A stretch of DNA of 64,000 bases, from assembly GCA_017743475.1 (NCBI GenBank), contig JAGHYV010000006.1:16283-80282 (forward strand), in the 5' to 3' direction. Positions 1 through 10,800 of this stretch are shown piece by piece. Made by a program: the position numbers and the translations under genes. How positions within the stretch are numbered: position 1 is the stretch's first letter; every line of letters begins with the position of its first letter. The notes beneath the pieces were generated by a model. The model saw nothing but the letters and a program-made list of their open reading frames with translations, was not told where the DNA came from and searched no databases. The DNA comes from Roseiflexus sp. (GTDB lineage: Bacteria > Chloroflexota > Chloroflexia > Chloroflexales > Roseiflexaceae).

Positions 1-1037
1 TCGCCAAAGCACTGGCGCTCGAAGCGCGTCTGATCGTGATGGATGAACCCACATCGGCGTTGCCTGACGAAGAAGTGGAGCATCTTTTCGAGATCATCCG
101 TCGTTTGCGCGAGCGAGGTCTGGGAGTTGTGTTCGTTTCCCATCGCCTGAACGAGGTTCGGGCTATCTGCGACCGGATCGTGGTGCTGCGGGATGGAAAG
201 AATGCCGGTGCATTGCCGGTGAACGAGGCTTCTGATGATCGCATCATTGCGATGATGGTGGGACGTTCTATCAATAATCTCTACCCCAAGCGCCCGGCAA
301 CTCTTGGCGATGTGGTGCTGGAGGTTCAGGGTCTCACCCGCCGTGGAATCATCGAAGATATTTCGTTCCACCTGCGTGCAGGCGAAGTAGTCGGTCTGGC
401 AGGACTAGTCGGATCGGGGCGCACCGAAGTAGCACGTGCCATTTTTGGCGCAGACCGCATTGATAAGGGAACGATTCGTCTCAATGGAACGCCGGTGCGC
501 ATCCGGTCGCCGCAAGATGCGCGAAATCTGGGGATTGGTTATGTTCCCGAAGATCGGAAAGTCCAGGGCCTGGTTCCTGGTATGACTGTGCGTGATAATA
601 TTACGCTCGCTGTCCTTCGTCAACTGGCGCGCGCCGGTCATGTGGTCGATCGGTCGGTGCTGGAAGGAGTTGCCCGGCGCTACGTCCACGAACTGCACCT
701 GCGTCCGCCGCGGACTGATCTGCCGGTCGGATCACTCTCTGGCGGAAATCAGCAAAAGGTAGTGCTTGCGAAATGGCTGGCGGTTGATCTGAAGGTCTTA
801 TTGCTGGACGAACCAACCCGTGGCATCGATGTAGGCGCGAAAGCGGAGATCCATGGTTTGATCGATGAACTGGCGCATCGTGGTATGGCTATTCTGCTTA
901 TTTCTTCCGAGTTGCCCGAAGTGCTTGCGATGAGTGACCGTATTCTGGTCATGAGTGAAGGTCGCCTGGTCGGGGAACTGTCGCGCGAGGAAGCGACGCA
1001 GGAGCGCATTCTGGCGCTGGCGAGTGGGAGAAAGTGA
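1..1037 (+). CDS. Sugar ABC transporter ATP-binding protein (partial, 5' end outside window)
   Basis: This is the C-terminal two thirds of an RbsA/MglA-type ATPase, which energises monosaccharide import from the cytoplasmic face of the membrane. The frame is open to the left edge (codons from base 3). It begins inside the first nucleotide-binding domain, at its Walker B ([11 protein letters not shown]) and H-loop (VFVSHR). The second domain carries the arginine-type P-loop GLVGSGRTE usual for the second half of this family, then the signature LSGGNQQK and Walker [10 protein letters not shown]. The permease follows after 25 nt and the binding protein after that, so this is an ordinary three-gene import operon. 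The sugar cannot be read from the sequence. The call is firm; only the true start is missing. Confidence 0.95.
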   Translation, partial: AKALALEARLIVMDEPTSALPDEEVEHLFEIIRRLRERGLGVVFVSHRLNEVRAICDRIVVLRDGKNAGALPVNEASDDRIIAMMVGRSINNLYPKRPATLGDVVLEVQGLTRRGIIEDISFHLRAGEVVGLAGLVGSGRTEVARAIFGADRIDKGTIRLNGTPVRIRSPQDARNLGIGYVPEDRKVQGLVPGMTVRDNITLAVLRQLARAGHVVDRSVLEGVARRYVHELHLRPPRTDLPVGSLSGGNQQKVVLAKWLAVDLKVLLLDEPTRGIDVGAKAEIHGLIDELAHRGMAILLISSELPEVLAMSDRILVMSEGRLVGELSREEATQERILALASGRK

Positions 1038-1062
1038 CCAGTAACATTGCGAGGGCTGGATC

Positions 1063-2088
1063 ATGAGCAAAGATGCATCTGTTGAGAGCAAGGGCACGAC
1101 GGTCGTTGCCCGACAACCCGGCATTATTCGCCGCATCCTCCAGCGTCCGGAAACGAGCATTGTCATTGTGCTGGTTGCGTTGAGTCTGTTTCTGTCGCAA
1201 AGTAGCGATGCATTCCTTACGCCGAGCAATCTGTTCAACATTTTGCGCAATAATGCAGATATCGCCATTGCTGCGCTCGGCGTAACCCTGGTGATTATGG
1301 CTGGCGGGATCGATCTCTCGATTGGATCGACAATGGCACTGAGTGGGCTGGTGGCTGCCATCGCCGTCAGTCAGGGCGGGACGACAGCCTATCAATTGCC
1401 CGGTTTCGGATTGCCGCCAGCACTGGCATTTCTGCTGGGGGTGCTGGCAGGCACGCTAGTTGGTCTGATCAACGGGTTGTTGGTTGTACGGCTCAAGATT
1501 CCGCCCTTCATCGCGACCCTGGGCATGCTGGGCGTTGTGCGCGGTGTAGTCGTGGGGTTGACGAGCGGTCAAACGGTGAGAAACTTTCCGGTTGAGTTTA
1601 CAAACCTCGGTCAGGGGTATGTTGGTCCGGTACCGGTGCCGGTCATTTTTCTCATCGTGCTCGCTATCGCTGTCGGTCTCTTTCTATCATACCATGTTTG
1701 GGGGACATACATATATGCTATCGGCGGTAATGAAACCAGTGCGACGCTGACCGGTTTACCGGTGGAGCGTGTCCGGATCCTGACCTATGTTCTGTCGGGT
1801 GCGCTCGCCGGCGTGGGGGGCGTGCTGGTGGTGGCACGCTTAGGTGTTTCGGCGCCGACCCAGGCGTTGGGATACGAATTGTTTGTGATTGCAGCCGCTG
1901 TCATCGGCGGGGTCAGTCTGTCCGGCGGGCGCGGGACAGTGCTGGGCGCCGTTCTGGGCGCTATCCTGATTGGTGTGTTGAATAATGCTCTGGTGTTGTT
2001 GCGAGTCGAGAGTTACTGGCAACAGGCGTTTACTGGTGGTATCATCTTGCTCTCAGCCCTGGTTGATCGTCTGCGTCAACGGCGATGA
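1063..2088 (+). CDS. Sugar ABC transporter permease, RbsC family
   Basis: A 341-residue integral membrane protein of the BPD_transp_2 (RbsC/XylH) type that forms the import channel. After a charged N-terminus there are about eight to ten hydrophobic segments. The family hallmarks GVTLVIMAGGIDLSIGS (around residues 70-90) and GGVSLSGGRGT (around 285-295, the coupling-helix region) are both present. Its length is normal for the family. It lies between the ATPase and the substrate-binding lipoprotein in one rightward operon. The ATG at 1063 gives the expected short cytoplasmic N-terminus. Substrate unknown. Confidence 0.95.
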   Translation: MSKDASVESKGTTVVARQPGIIRRILQRPETSIVIVLVALSLFLSQSSDAFLTPSNLFNILRNNADIAIAALGVTLVIMAGGIDLSIGSTMALSGLVAAIAVSQGGTTAYQLPGFGLPPALAFLLGVLAGTLVGLINGLLVVRLKIPPFIATLGMLGVVRGVVVGLTSGQTVRNFPVEFTNLGQGYVGPVPVPVIFLIVLAIAVGLFLSYHVWGTYIYAIGGNETSATLTGLPVERVRILTYVLSGALAGVGGVLVVARLGVSAPTQALGYELFVIAAAVIGGVSLSGGRGTVLGAVLGAILIGVLNNALVLLRVESYWQQAFTGGIILLSALVDRLRQRR

Positions 2089-2151
2089 AGATGCGTAGGG
2101 TGGGAGCGAGTTGATAGATGTTCGTTCTTCAATAACCAACGGAGGTTGCTG

Positions 2152-3195
2152 ATGGATCAACGCAGACTCTCACGACGGACATTCTTACGGGCTGCGGCTG
2201 TGGGTGCGAGCGCCGCAGTACTGGCAGGCTGCACAACAACTGCCCCCACGCCGCCGCAGCAGACTGGACCCCAACCCACCGCGCCATCAGGTGGGGCGGC
2301 ACCGCAGCCGCTGACATTTGTGTGGTCGCCAAAGGCGGTGAACAATCCGGTCTTCGATGTCGCCCGACGTGGCGCCATGGACAAAGCAAAGGAACTGGGC
2401 ATCACCGTTGAGTGGATCGGACCGGAGTCCGCCGATGCCCAGAAACAGGCAGAACTGCTTGATGCCGCGATTGCCCGCAAAGTAAACGGCATGGGCATCT
2501 CATGCAACGATCCCGATGCGCTGAAGCCGGTTATTGATCGGGCAATGGATGCCGGTATTCCGGTTATTACGTGGGACTCGGACTCCCCCAATTCAAAGCG
2601 CATCACCTTCTACAGTCTCGACAATGAAGCCGCAGCAAAGAAGGCTGCCGAAGTCATGGTCGAGCTGCTCAAGGATAGTCCGAACAAAACGTATGCGATT
2701 CTTACCGGTGTCCCCGGAGCGCAAAATCTGGAAGCGCGCATCAAGGCGTTCCGCGAAGTTGCCGATCCCGCTGGGTTGCAGTGGGTGGCAACCGATCCGT
2801 GTTACGACGATATTCAAAAGGGCGTCGAAGTCGTCGAGAATCGCCTGACGGCGAATCCCGACCTTGGCGGCTACTTTATGGCAGGCGCATGGCCCCTCTT
2901 TGGCGACATCAATGCAATGCCTAAGTTTCAGGCTGCTGCTAAAGCCGGCATGAAGACTGTCGCATGGGACATCCTTGAGAACGAGCTGAAATTGCTCAAA
3001 GAAGGGCTGGTGCACGCCCTGATCGGGCAAAAGTTCTACGGCTGGGGCTACGATGCAGTGGGTATTCTGTACGACATCGTGGTGAACAAGAAGACATATC
3101 CGCCCTTCGTGGACACCGGTTTCGATCTGGTGCGCACGCCGGAAGAGGCGGATCGGTTCTTGAAGAAGTGGGAGACGGGGAACTGGAAGGACTAA
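2152..3195 (+). CDS. Sugar ABC transporter substrate-binding lipoprotein
   Basis: A 347-residue periplasmic-binding-protein-like domain (Peripla_BP_4, RbsB type). I chose the ATG at 2152 because GGAGG at 2141-2145 lies six bases upstream; TTG and CTG codons just before it are less likely. The N-terminus combines a twin-arginine-like SRRTFLR with the lipobox VLAGC, so a Tat-exported, lipid-anchored protein is likely. A Thr/Pro/Gly-rich linker to about residue 50 precedes the two-lobed domain, which starts near TFVWSPKAVNNPVF. It delivers substrate to the upstream permease and ATPase. The operon ends here, with a hairpin terminator about 35 nt after the stop. Confidence 0.94.
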   Translation: MDQRRLSRRTFLRAAAVGASAAVLAGCTTTAPTPPQQTGPQPTAPSGGAAPQPLTFVWSPKAVNNPVFDVARRGAMDKAKELGITVEWIGPESADAQKQAELLDAAIARKVNGMGISCNDPDALKPVIDRAMDAGIPVITWDSDSPNSKRITFYSLDNEAAAKKAAEVMVELLKDSPNKTYAILTGVPGAQNLEARIKAFREVADPAGLQWVATDPCYDDIQKGVEVVENRLTANPDLGGYFMAGAWPLFGDINAMPKFQAAAKAGMKTVAWDILENELKLLKEGLVHALIGQKFYGWGYDAVGILYDIVVNKKTYPPFVDTGFDLVRTPEEADRFLKKWETGNWKD

Positions 3196-3229
3196 TGCTC
3201 CGTCGCCGCTGGTCATAGGTGATCCCCTG

Positions 3230-3260
3230 GAGGCAACCCGTCGGGTTGCCTCTTGCTTTT
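3230..3260 (+). terminator. Rho-independent terminator of the sugar ABC operon
   Basis: A perfect 10-bp stem, GAGGCAACCC / GGGTTGCCTC, with a 3-nt loop is followed by TTGCTTTT. It lies 35 nt after the stop of the binding protein. Confidence 0.9.
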
Positions 3261-3381
3261 CCGACGTGCGTTCCAACGTGCGTAGAGAAAACGTCGTCAA
3301 GGATACTGCTCCTCTGCGCGGCACAAAGATGTCACAGTGTTTCTGGAAGCCAATCCCGTAGCAGGGATGCCCGGAATCTTC

Positions 3382-3387
3382 TATAAT
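3382..3387 (+). promoter_or_regulatory. Candidate -10 element upstream of the baeRF gene
   Basis: An exact TATAAT lies 60 nt before the ATG at 3447. I see no good -35 hexamer at 16-18 nt spacing, so this is only a candidate. It sits after the operon terminator, where a new promoter is expected. Confidence 0.4.
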
Positions 3388-3446
3388 GGCTTTCCCGATT
3401 GAGGACCCGCAGGTTGATGCGTTGTGTTGACAGAAAGGGACCATTG

Positions 3447-4532
3447 ATGAATCGCCACGACATCCGTTTGCTCCAGGCGGTGCGACTCTATCCTTCGGTG
3501 ACGATCACGTTGCCGACCCATCGCACATCACCCGACAACAAGCAGGACCCGATTCGCGTGCGGAATCTGGTGACCGAGGCGACCAATCGGTTGCTCGGTG
3601 AGTTTTCCAGGCGCGATGTCGAGCCGCTGCTTGCTCGTTTGGAGGCGCTGGTCAACGATATCGATTATCGCTACACCCTCGATGGTCTAGCGCTGTTCGT
3701 CAACCGCGATATTGGCCGTCGGTTCATTCTGCCGTTTACGCTGCCGGAGCGTGTTGTGGTGGATGAAACGTTCTGGACGCGCAGCCTGGTGTTTGCACTC
3801 AATCGCACGCCACGCTACTGGGTGCTGGCGCTCAGTGAACAACCGACGCGCCTGTTTGAGGGGGTGCGTGAGCATCTGCAGGAGATCACCGGGGAAGGTT
3901 TCCCGATGACACATACCGGTCCAGGCGGAGAGCGCGGATTGCCGAATGACCCTGCAATTAATCGTTCGGCGTACCGTGATGAGCGACACCGCCAGTTTTT
4001 CCGCCAGGTCAGCGCGGCACTGACGCCCTTCATTACGGATGACCCGTTGCCGCTGGCGCTGGTCGGCGTTGATCGATATATTGCCTTCTTCCGTGAAGTG
4101 TCGCCGCATGCTGGCGCTGTGATAACGACACTGACCGGCAGCCATGATAAGACGCCGGCGCACGAACTCGGGAAACTGGTGTGGCCCCTGGTCGAGCAGA
4201 ACCTGTCTGTCCGCCGCGCTGGGGCGCTGAAGGAACTCGAAGCAGCGGTCGGTGCGCAGAGGTATGCCTCGACCATTGGCGAGGTCTGGCGGTTTGCCCA
4301 CGAAGGGCGCGTAAGCGTGCTCCTCGTCGAAGAGAACTATTATCAACCGGCGCGGATTGCCGCTGATGGCGTCGCATTGACACCGGTAGATGACCCGACG
4401 TTGCCGGACGTAGTGGATGATGCAGTAGACGAGATCATCTCGATAGTGCTGGAGAAGGGTGGGCGCATGGTTTTCGTGGATGATGGCGCGTTGCCTCAAC
4501 ACCAGCGTATTGCAGTGGTGCTCCGATACTGA
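3447..4532 (+). CDS. baeRF/eRF1-like protein (baeRF family 3 type)
   Basis: A 361-residue soluble protein that I recognise as one of the bacterial/archaeal homologues of eukaryotic release factor 1 (baeRF, by resemblance to family 3). Family features visible are the N-terminal YPSVTITLPTHRTSP, LALFVN near residue 85, and the C-terminal Rossmann-like segment GRVSVLLVEENYYQPA followed by DEIISIVLEKGGRMVFVDDGAL. These proteins are proposed to act on ribosome-associated nascent chains or tRNA, but the biochemical role is mostly inferred in the literature. The start at 3447 (MNRHDIR) was chosen over an in-frame upstream codon at 3399 because it begins at the conserved region and follows a purine-rich stretch. 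It appears monocistronic. Confidence 0.8.
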   Translation: MNRHDIRLLQAVRLYPSVTITLPTHRTSPDNKQDPIRVRNLVTEATNRLLGEFSRRDVEPLLARLEALVNDIDYRYTLDGLALFVNRDIGRRFILPFTLPERVVVDETFWTRSLVFALNRTPRYWVLALSEQPTRLFEGVREHLQEITGEGFPMTHTGPGGERGLPNDPAINRSAYRDERHRQFFRQVSAALTPFITDDPLPLALVGVDRYIAFFREVSPHAGAVITTLTGSHDKTPAHELGKLVWPLVEQNLSVRRAGALKELEAAVGAQRYASTIGEVWRFAHEGRVSVLLVEENYYQPARIAADGVALTPVDDPTLPDVVDDAVDEIISIVLEKGGRMVFVDDGALPQHQRIAVVLRY

Positions 4533-4761
4533 TTGCTGCCCGTTGCTGCGTGAAAGCGCCCATGATCTGTCTGACTGTCAGTGATGAGATTGTTCCGGCA
4601 GTTTACAGCCTGAACATTAAACAGCACTTCGGCAACGTGGGATGTGTGCTGAGTTGTGGCGCTCTTCCCTGCCACTATCTTGATCAATTACCTGCGCACC
4701 CACCCGATCGATGCGCTGCACGCTATCGTTCATAATCTTATGGGTCGTCCGAGTAGAACGC

Positions 4762-5745
4762 ATGAATCCCACTGACATCCTGACAACCTTGCAGGCGGCT
4801 GGTCGTCCGCTCAGCGATTTGGTCGGTTTGCCGCAGCGCGGCATTAGACGGCTGGCGACGGCGCGCCTGCTGGTGGATAAGGCGACGCGTGACCAGATCG
4901 TTCTTTTCGAGCCGACACTGGCACCGTTCCTGCGACGGATTGTGCGTGGCGTGGATATCCATCCCTGGTATTGCGAACCCTCTCGCTACCTGGTGATGCT
5001 GCCGTCGGGATGGAGCGCTGGAGCGGATGTGCGCGCTGAACAGGCATGGGAACATCTGGCGCAGCGTTGTCCGCCACTCCATCGCCATCTTGCACCAGCA
5101 GCAACCCGTAAAACGCGCGATGTGGCATGGTGGGAACTCCCGGACTGCGACCTGACACCCTTTGCACAGGCGCGCATTGTCTGGCCCACTGCCAGTGTGA
5201 CAAAGCGGTATGCACTCACCGATCCCGGTTATCTGGTCGGCCCTGGCGTCTGTCACATCCCTGCTTCCCTTTTTCTACTAGGGGTGCTGATGAGTCGTCT
5301 GGGGTGGCTGGCAGTAACGGCGATAGGACGGGTTGGGCAGGTCTACCGGCTGGCGCCAGAGCAGATCGGACGTATACCAATACCGGAGGCGACAGAAAAC
5401 GAGCGTGCGGCGATTGAAGCGCTGGTGCAACGGATCATTGACCTAACTCGCGAGCAGGTTGCGCTGGAGCGCCGGTTTACCCAACGGCTGTTGAGGGATT
5501 TTGGACCTCCCGGTGCGACGCCGGGCGCGCGTCTGGAAAGCTGGTGGGAACTGGATTTTGCGGAGCTGCGCCAGGCGATTGCAGCGCGCTTCGGCGGCGA
5601 CATCCCGGCACGCTTCCGGGAACAATGGCAAGCACAGCACGCCGACGCCGTTGTCCGGCGCGCTGCGCTCACCGATACCCGCGCCCTTGCCGAAGCGACG
5701 CTGGATACGCGGGTGGCGATGCTGTATGGGGTTGATCTACCTTGA
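4762..5745 (+). CDS. Stand-alone TaqI-like C-terminal specificity-domain protein
   Basis: A 327-residue protein resembling the target-recognition half (TaqI_C type) of type IIG and related adenine methyltransferases. It runs from [13 protein letters not shown] through a YLVMLP strand, a helical pair, [16 protein letters not shown] and a C-terminal [25 protein letters not shown] helix region. There is no methylase domain: neither a FxGxG-like motif I nor an NPPY motif occurs here, and none lies in the flanks. The ATG at 4762 precedes the conserved part; an upstream start at 4711 would add 17 unlikely residues. The 3' end overlaps the lactate permease tail by 9 nt in convergent orientation. It could be a remnant of a split restriction-modification system or an independent DNA-binding protein. 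Confidence 0.65.
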   Translation: MNPTDILTTLQAAGRPLSDLVGLPQRGIRRLATARLLVDKATRDQIVLFEPTLAPFLRRIVRGVDIHPWYCEPSRYLVMLPSGWSAGADVRAEQAWEHLAQRCPPLHRHLAPAATRKTRDVAWWELPDCDLTPFAQARIVWPTASVTKRYALTDPGYLVGPGVCHIPASLFLLGVLMSRLGWLAVTAIGRVGQVYRLAPEQIGRIPIPEATENERAAIEALVQRIIDLTREQVALERRFTQRLLRDFGPPGATPGARLESWWELDFAELRQAIAARFGGDIPARFREQWQAQHADAVVRRAALTDTRALAEATLDTRVAMLYGVDLP

Positions 5746-7461
5746 AGCAGCGTTGCGCACTGCTTCATCAACCAGCGGATCACTGATACTCAAGCCGTAG
5801 ATCGCAATCAACCCGATAGTGCCAGCAACCAGAAGGTAGTAGAGTGTCGGGATCGCTGTCTTACGCAGCGTTGCCCCTTCCTGACCCAGCAGCCCCACCG
5901 TTGCCGAGGCAGCAACCACATTGTGGATAGCGATCATATTGCCAGCTGCTGCACCCACCGATTGCAGCGCTACAATCGCCGCGCCGGAGATCAGCAGACG
6001 CTCGACGACGCCGTGCTGGAAGAGACTGAACATCAGGTTGCTGACGGTGTTGCTGCCAGCGATGAACGCTCCAAGCGCTCCGATCGTCGGTGCAAAGAGG
6101 GGCCAGACACCGCCAACATTAACTGCAACCCACTCAGCCATGCTGATCGGCATGCTTGCGATGCCCAGCGCATTGACCCCCGAATTGATATAGACGCGCA
6201 CCATTGGTACGGTGAAGATTAGCACAAAGCCCACACCCAGAATAACCTTGCTCGAATCGCCAATCGCTGCCTGGAGTGCGCTGCGACTCATCCGGTGGAT
6301 AAAGAAGGTGATCAGCACGACCGTGATCAGGATCGATGCTGGCAGATAGAGCGGTGTTGTCGAGGCCGTAATCCCGGTGTCGAAGATGTTGCTCCATTCG
6401 ATCTTCAGCACTGATCGCAGCGTGGAACCGATCGGCAGTTGCGGCAGACGGGTCAGCACCAGGAAGAGCGCCACTAGCAGATATGGCGTCCACGCCAGCC
6501 AGGTGCTCATCGTCTTCTTGCCCGTCAGATCATCGAGTTTCATTTCAATGCGACCAAGCCACTCCGGTTGCCACTCGCTCGCCGGTGCAAAATCCCATGT
6601 ATCCTTCGGCAGCAGAAACCGGCGTCGTGCCGCTGCAACGACAATCGCCAGCCCGATCAGCGCGCCCAGAAGTGATGGAAACTCCGGACCCAGCAGGATA
6701 CCAGTAAGGGTGTAGGGTACAGTAAACGCCAGACCGCTGAAAATAGCGAACGGGGCCATCGACAATCCTTCCGTCCACGATTTGTTCTTGCCAAAGAAAC
6801 GGGTCATCATTACGACCATCAGCAGCGGCATGAGCGTGCCGGTTATGCCGTGAATGACTGCGGCGCGCACCGTAATAAGGTGCAGATAGTCGCTAAACGT
6901 CAGCCCGACTGCGGCAAGTTGTGCGTTGAATTCGGGCGTCTCCAGTCCGCCACGCACTCCGACCAGGATTGGAGTTCCCACTGCGCCGAACGTCACCGGA
7001 GTGCTCTGCACCATCATCCCGATCATCACCGCTGCCATCGCCGGGAAGCCGAGCGCAACCATCAGCGGCGCAGCAATTGCTGCCGGGGTTCCGAATCCCG
7101 ACGCTCCTTCGATGAACGAACCGAAGAGCCAGCCGATAATGATCGCCTGCACCCGCCGATCATCGCTGATCCTGCTGAACCCATTACGGATGACCGTTAC
7201 TGCGCCGGAATACTTGAGTGTGTTGAGGAGCAGAATAGCGCCAAAGATGATCAGGAGAATATCAAACGTAATAAACAACCCCTGAATAGTCGAGGCGACC
7301 ACTCGCAGCGGCGAAACCTGCCAAGCAAAGATAGCAATCAGAACGGCGACCAGGTAGACGACCGGCATCGCTTGCCGTGCAGGCCAGCGCAAGCCGACGA
7401 GGAGAACCGCTGCAATCAGGATTGGACTGAATGCCAGCAACGCCTGAAGTCCGAGACTCAT
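5737..7461 (-). CDS. lctP: L-lactate permease family transporter
   Basis: A 574-residue polytopic membrane protein of the LctP/GlcA family, which imports lactate or glycolate by ion symport. About 12-14 hydrophobic segments are visible. The highly conserved stretch [19 protein letters not shown] (around residue 120) and the C-terminal [15 protein letters not shown] with GNMIAIHN... leave little doubt about the family. The start at 7461 is supported by GGGAGG about nine bases upstream; the frame extends 12 codons further without a ribosome site. The neighbours do not suggest an operon. Lactate versus glycolate cannot be decided from sequence. Confidence 0.93.
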   Translation of the reverse strand: MSLGLQALLAFSPILIAAVLLVGLRWPARQAMPVVYLVAVLIAIFAWQVSPLRVVASTIQGLFITFDILLIIFGAILLLNTLKYSGAVTVIRNGFSRISDDRRVQAIIIGWLFGSFIEGASGFGTPAAIAAPLMVALGFPAMAAVMIGMMVQSTPVTFGAVGTPILVGVRGGLETPEFNAQLAAVGLTFSDYLHLITVRAAVIHGITGTLMPLLMVVMMTRFFGKNKSWTEGLSMAPFAIFSGLAFTVPYTLTGILLGPEFPSLLGALIGLAIVVAAARRRFLLPKDTWDFAPASEWQPEWLGRIEMKLDDLTGKKTMSTWLAWTPYLLVALFLVLTRLPQLPIGSTLRSVLKIEWSNIFDTGITASTTPLYLPASILITVVLITFFIHRMSRSALQAAIGDSSKVILGVGFVLIFTVPMVRVYINSGVNALGIASMPISMAEWVAVNVGGVWPLFAPTIGALGAFIAGSNTVSNLMFSLFQHGVVERLLISGAAIVALQSVGAAAGNMIAIHNVVAASATVGLLGQEGATLRKTAIPTLYYLLVAGTIGLIAIYGLSISDPLVDEAVRNAASR

Positions 7462-7730
7462 GGAACCATACCTCCCGCTCAACGTCGAACAATGCACTGA
7501 GACCGTGCACGCGAAACCCGCTCGGCGCCTGCCGGGTATACCACGTTCCTGGTGGTGGTGCCAGATTGAAACTTTGTGGTGTCGGGTGCATCATATCAGG
7601 GAATGCGCCCGATATTTGATGATGGTTGTCAACAGGTTATAACGGGTTGATAACTTTTCTAACGATGAAAGCACCCATTTGCTCGCGCCACTCGCCGTCC
7701 CACCACCGGAGACCGGTTCCTGATAGACCA

Positions 7731-7762
7731 CAGGAGCGATGCAGCATACTGCATCGCTCCTG
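7731..7762. terminator. Perfect 14-bp inverted repeat in the gap between lctP start and nuclease end
   Basis: CAGGAGCGATGCAG and its exact complement enclose a 4-base loop. It is downstream of the leftward nuclease gene (stop at 7830) and upstream of lctP. No T-run follows on either strand, so it may be a weak or Rho-assisted terminator, an RNA 3'-end stabiliser or a protein site. The rest of 7462-7829 shows no ORF I would support. Confidence 0.5.
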
Positions 7763-7829
7763 AAATATTGAAGGTCCTTATGGTCGCAGGAAGGGGACGC
7801 ACCCTTTTTCCGCGATTCCCGATGTTCAC

Positions 7830-10800
7830 CTACCGATTGCCGCCGCCGAAGTCGTCGAGGAGCGCATTGTTCGCCTGGTGATAGAACAGACCAATGCGAC
7901 CGCCGCGGTTGACGTACAGGTTGCCGACAACTGTCGTTGTATCGGCAACGCCGATCAGTGTGCAGTTGACGTAGACACGAACCGAGCCGTTAGCCAGGGC
8001 GCGCGCGCCAAGCACGTCGCCGTTGGTAAGGGTCACGTTTGTAAAGACACGCACTGTGCGCCATCCCCATCCAGGCTGGAGTGCCTCAACAACAATCTGG
8101 CGGTTCACCGCATCGTAAGAGACCAGAATGGCGCCTTGCGTCGCGTTTGTGCCACGTCCCTTCAGCAGCAGCGTGTGGTGTGCGCTGTTCGGGTCAATCG
8201 TAGTCAGGGTGACGAAGGCTTCCTGATCATTGCCGAACTGGGTTGTCCACAGAACAACACCGCCTTGCTCGACATCGACCAGGTTACCGGCGATGCGATA
8301 CTGGTCGAGTTGAGTTGCACCGGTCCAGTTGCGTCCCAGCCGTCCATTCGCGCGGTTGAAGGTATCGAGGACGCTGGTCGCCGGGAAGGTTGTGACCTTC
8401 ACTGTGATCGATTTCACTTCTTCAACAGCACCCCACTCGTCGATTGAGAAGAACTCAACCAGGTTCGCGCCTTCGCTTGTGATTGCGAAAGGCGTTGTAT
8501 ACGTCTGCCACGGACCGCTGTTCACGCGGTACTGCGTCGTCGCCGGTTCATCGGTCGTCAGCGTGACCGTTGCGCTGCCAAAGAAGCAATCTGCCGGGCA
8601 GAGCGGCGTGGTCGGTCCGCTGACGCTCGCGGTTGTCACCGGCGGAATAGCGATGCCGTTGAGCAGGATACGTCCGCTTGTTTCCGTCTGCCCGTCAGTG
8701 ACGCTAAGGGTAATCGTGACCGGACCGGCATAATTGAGCGCCGGGGTGAACGTCAGATTCGCCAGCGCTGCATTCACGGTGGCAGGTGCGCCGCTGATCG
8801 AGGTTGCGTTGAGCGTTCCCGCAGTCGCCGGAGCAACTGCCAGCGTCACCGTCACCGGCGCCGAGTCTGGATCGATGACAAATGGGTCGTACAACGCCAG
8901 CGGCGGCTCTTCGGTGTACGTCTGGGTGAAGAGCAGATCGCCGAGCGGTACGCGCGCCACGGTCAGGTCATTGCTGACTTCGTTGGCTGCCAGAACATAC
9001 AGCGCGCCGTTGCGTTCGAACAGCTTGACCCCTTCAGGATTCGTGCCAGCTGGCAACAGCAGGAAGACGTTCGGCGCGGCAGGGTTGGTTACATCAACCA
9101 GCGCCACCGACCGGGCGCGTTCCAGCCCAACAGCAACGATCGCCCGTCCGCCGAATACCTTCGCATCCAGCACCTCCGGCTCGCTGCCGCCGCGATTACT
9201 GCGATCATCCGGGTACAGACCATAGCGCGCGGCAAGTTCGTCGATCTGGTTGCCGGTATCACCCACCAGCGCACCAGTGAGTGCGTTGAAGACGCTGACC
9301 GTGCGACCGCCGCGCACCCGTCCACTGATTGCACCCGGTGGAATATCGTCGCGCGTATCGCCTTCATCAGCCGTCACGAAGTAGCCGTCGCCGCCGATCT
9401 CGATATATGCAATCCCGTCCGGCTCGCGGAATAGGCTCAACAACCGCGTGGGGTTGAAGCCATCGCCGTTGACCGTATCGAACGCGTGGGTCGTCTTCCC
9501 CAGACCGAAGAATGTCAAGCTGTTGTCCGCCAGGTTGAGACGTACCACGCCGTTGTTCTCCTGGAGAGAAATGTAGGCGTACTGGCTATCTGCCGAGAAG
9601 ACGACCGATTCCGGTTCCAGGGTCGCAGGCGTGTTGTCGATGGGCAGTCTGGCAATATCGTCGGTGCGGTTGGTCATGAAACCAGGCGTACTCGCCTGTG
9701 AAGGCAACGGGATCTGCGTGACGTTCAGTGTGGTTGAGGTATCTGGGTCGAAACCGCTCAGGTTTACCACCGTCAGCGACCCCGGTCCGCCGTTGTCACC
9801 AATGGCGAAACCCTCTGCCTCGTTCGCAATTACAGCGTACTGCCCGTTTGGCGAAATGGCGACCGAGTCGGGCTGAATGCCGGTGCTTGCGCTGGCGATC
9901 AGCGTTCCGTTCAGGCGATAAGCGTAGACCGTCCCATTCACCGGCGCTGCTGCTGGCGCAGCCGAACCGGCAACCGCCAGGAAGTAGTCCTGCGTCGGGT
10001 GAATAGCGACCGAGTTCAACCCGGTCAATCCGGTAATGGTCGTCAGAACACGAATGTTGAACAGGTCGGTAGTGTCGAGCACATACACGATGCCAGCATC
10101 GGCATTGCTCAACACTGCCCGGTTCCCGCGAATGTCGATAATTTCGGCGCCGGTGATGCCCTGGCTCGCTCCGAAGGTTGCCACTGCCGAGATCGCAATC
10201 GGGTCGTTCAGGTTTAACCCGACCAGGATCGGATCATGGTCCGAGGTGCGATACTGGTCTGGAGCAAATAGGCTCGTCTGCTGCCCCGTGCTCTTGAAGT
10301 TCAGATTGTAGTCCAGCACATTCGGCTCATCGGCGTTGATGTGGTATTCTGCCGCCCCGCTCACCTTCGCCAGCGCCGACGGCGACGCCAGTGCGTAGTC
10401 GAGCGTCCCCCACTGACCATTGAACACGTAGGAGTAGGCGTTCTCGCCGACGAAAGTGCGTACCAGGTCGACGTACCCCGCTGCGCGGAGGACGTCAATC
10501 GGCTCTTCCTGTGCATAGGAGTTGAGGTCGCCTATGATCAGGATGTCCGTGTCGCCTGTGCCGGTCGGGTCGGTCGCCAACCAGGTGATCAACTCCTGCG
10601 CCGCATTGCGCCGCACGATGTTGCAGTTGCCTGAGCCATCGCCCGCATCCGGCGCATCACACGGGCTACCCTTCGACTTGAAGTGATTGACCACAACGGT
10701 CACATCCTCGCTGCTTGCGCGGTGGCGGAAGGTCTGCGCCAGCGCGGGGCGGTTGCGCGGCACCGAGTCGCCACCGTTGACGAACGCAACCGTGTTGAGT

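Noticed and set aside
6850..7500. A 216-codon ORF opposite the lactate permease
   Set aside because: Antisense of membrane-segment codons; hydrophilic, His/Asn/Arg-rich and without family features.
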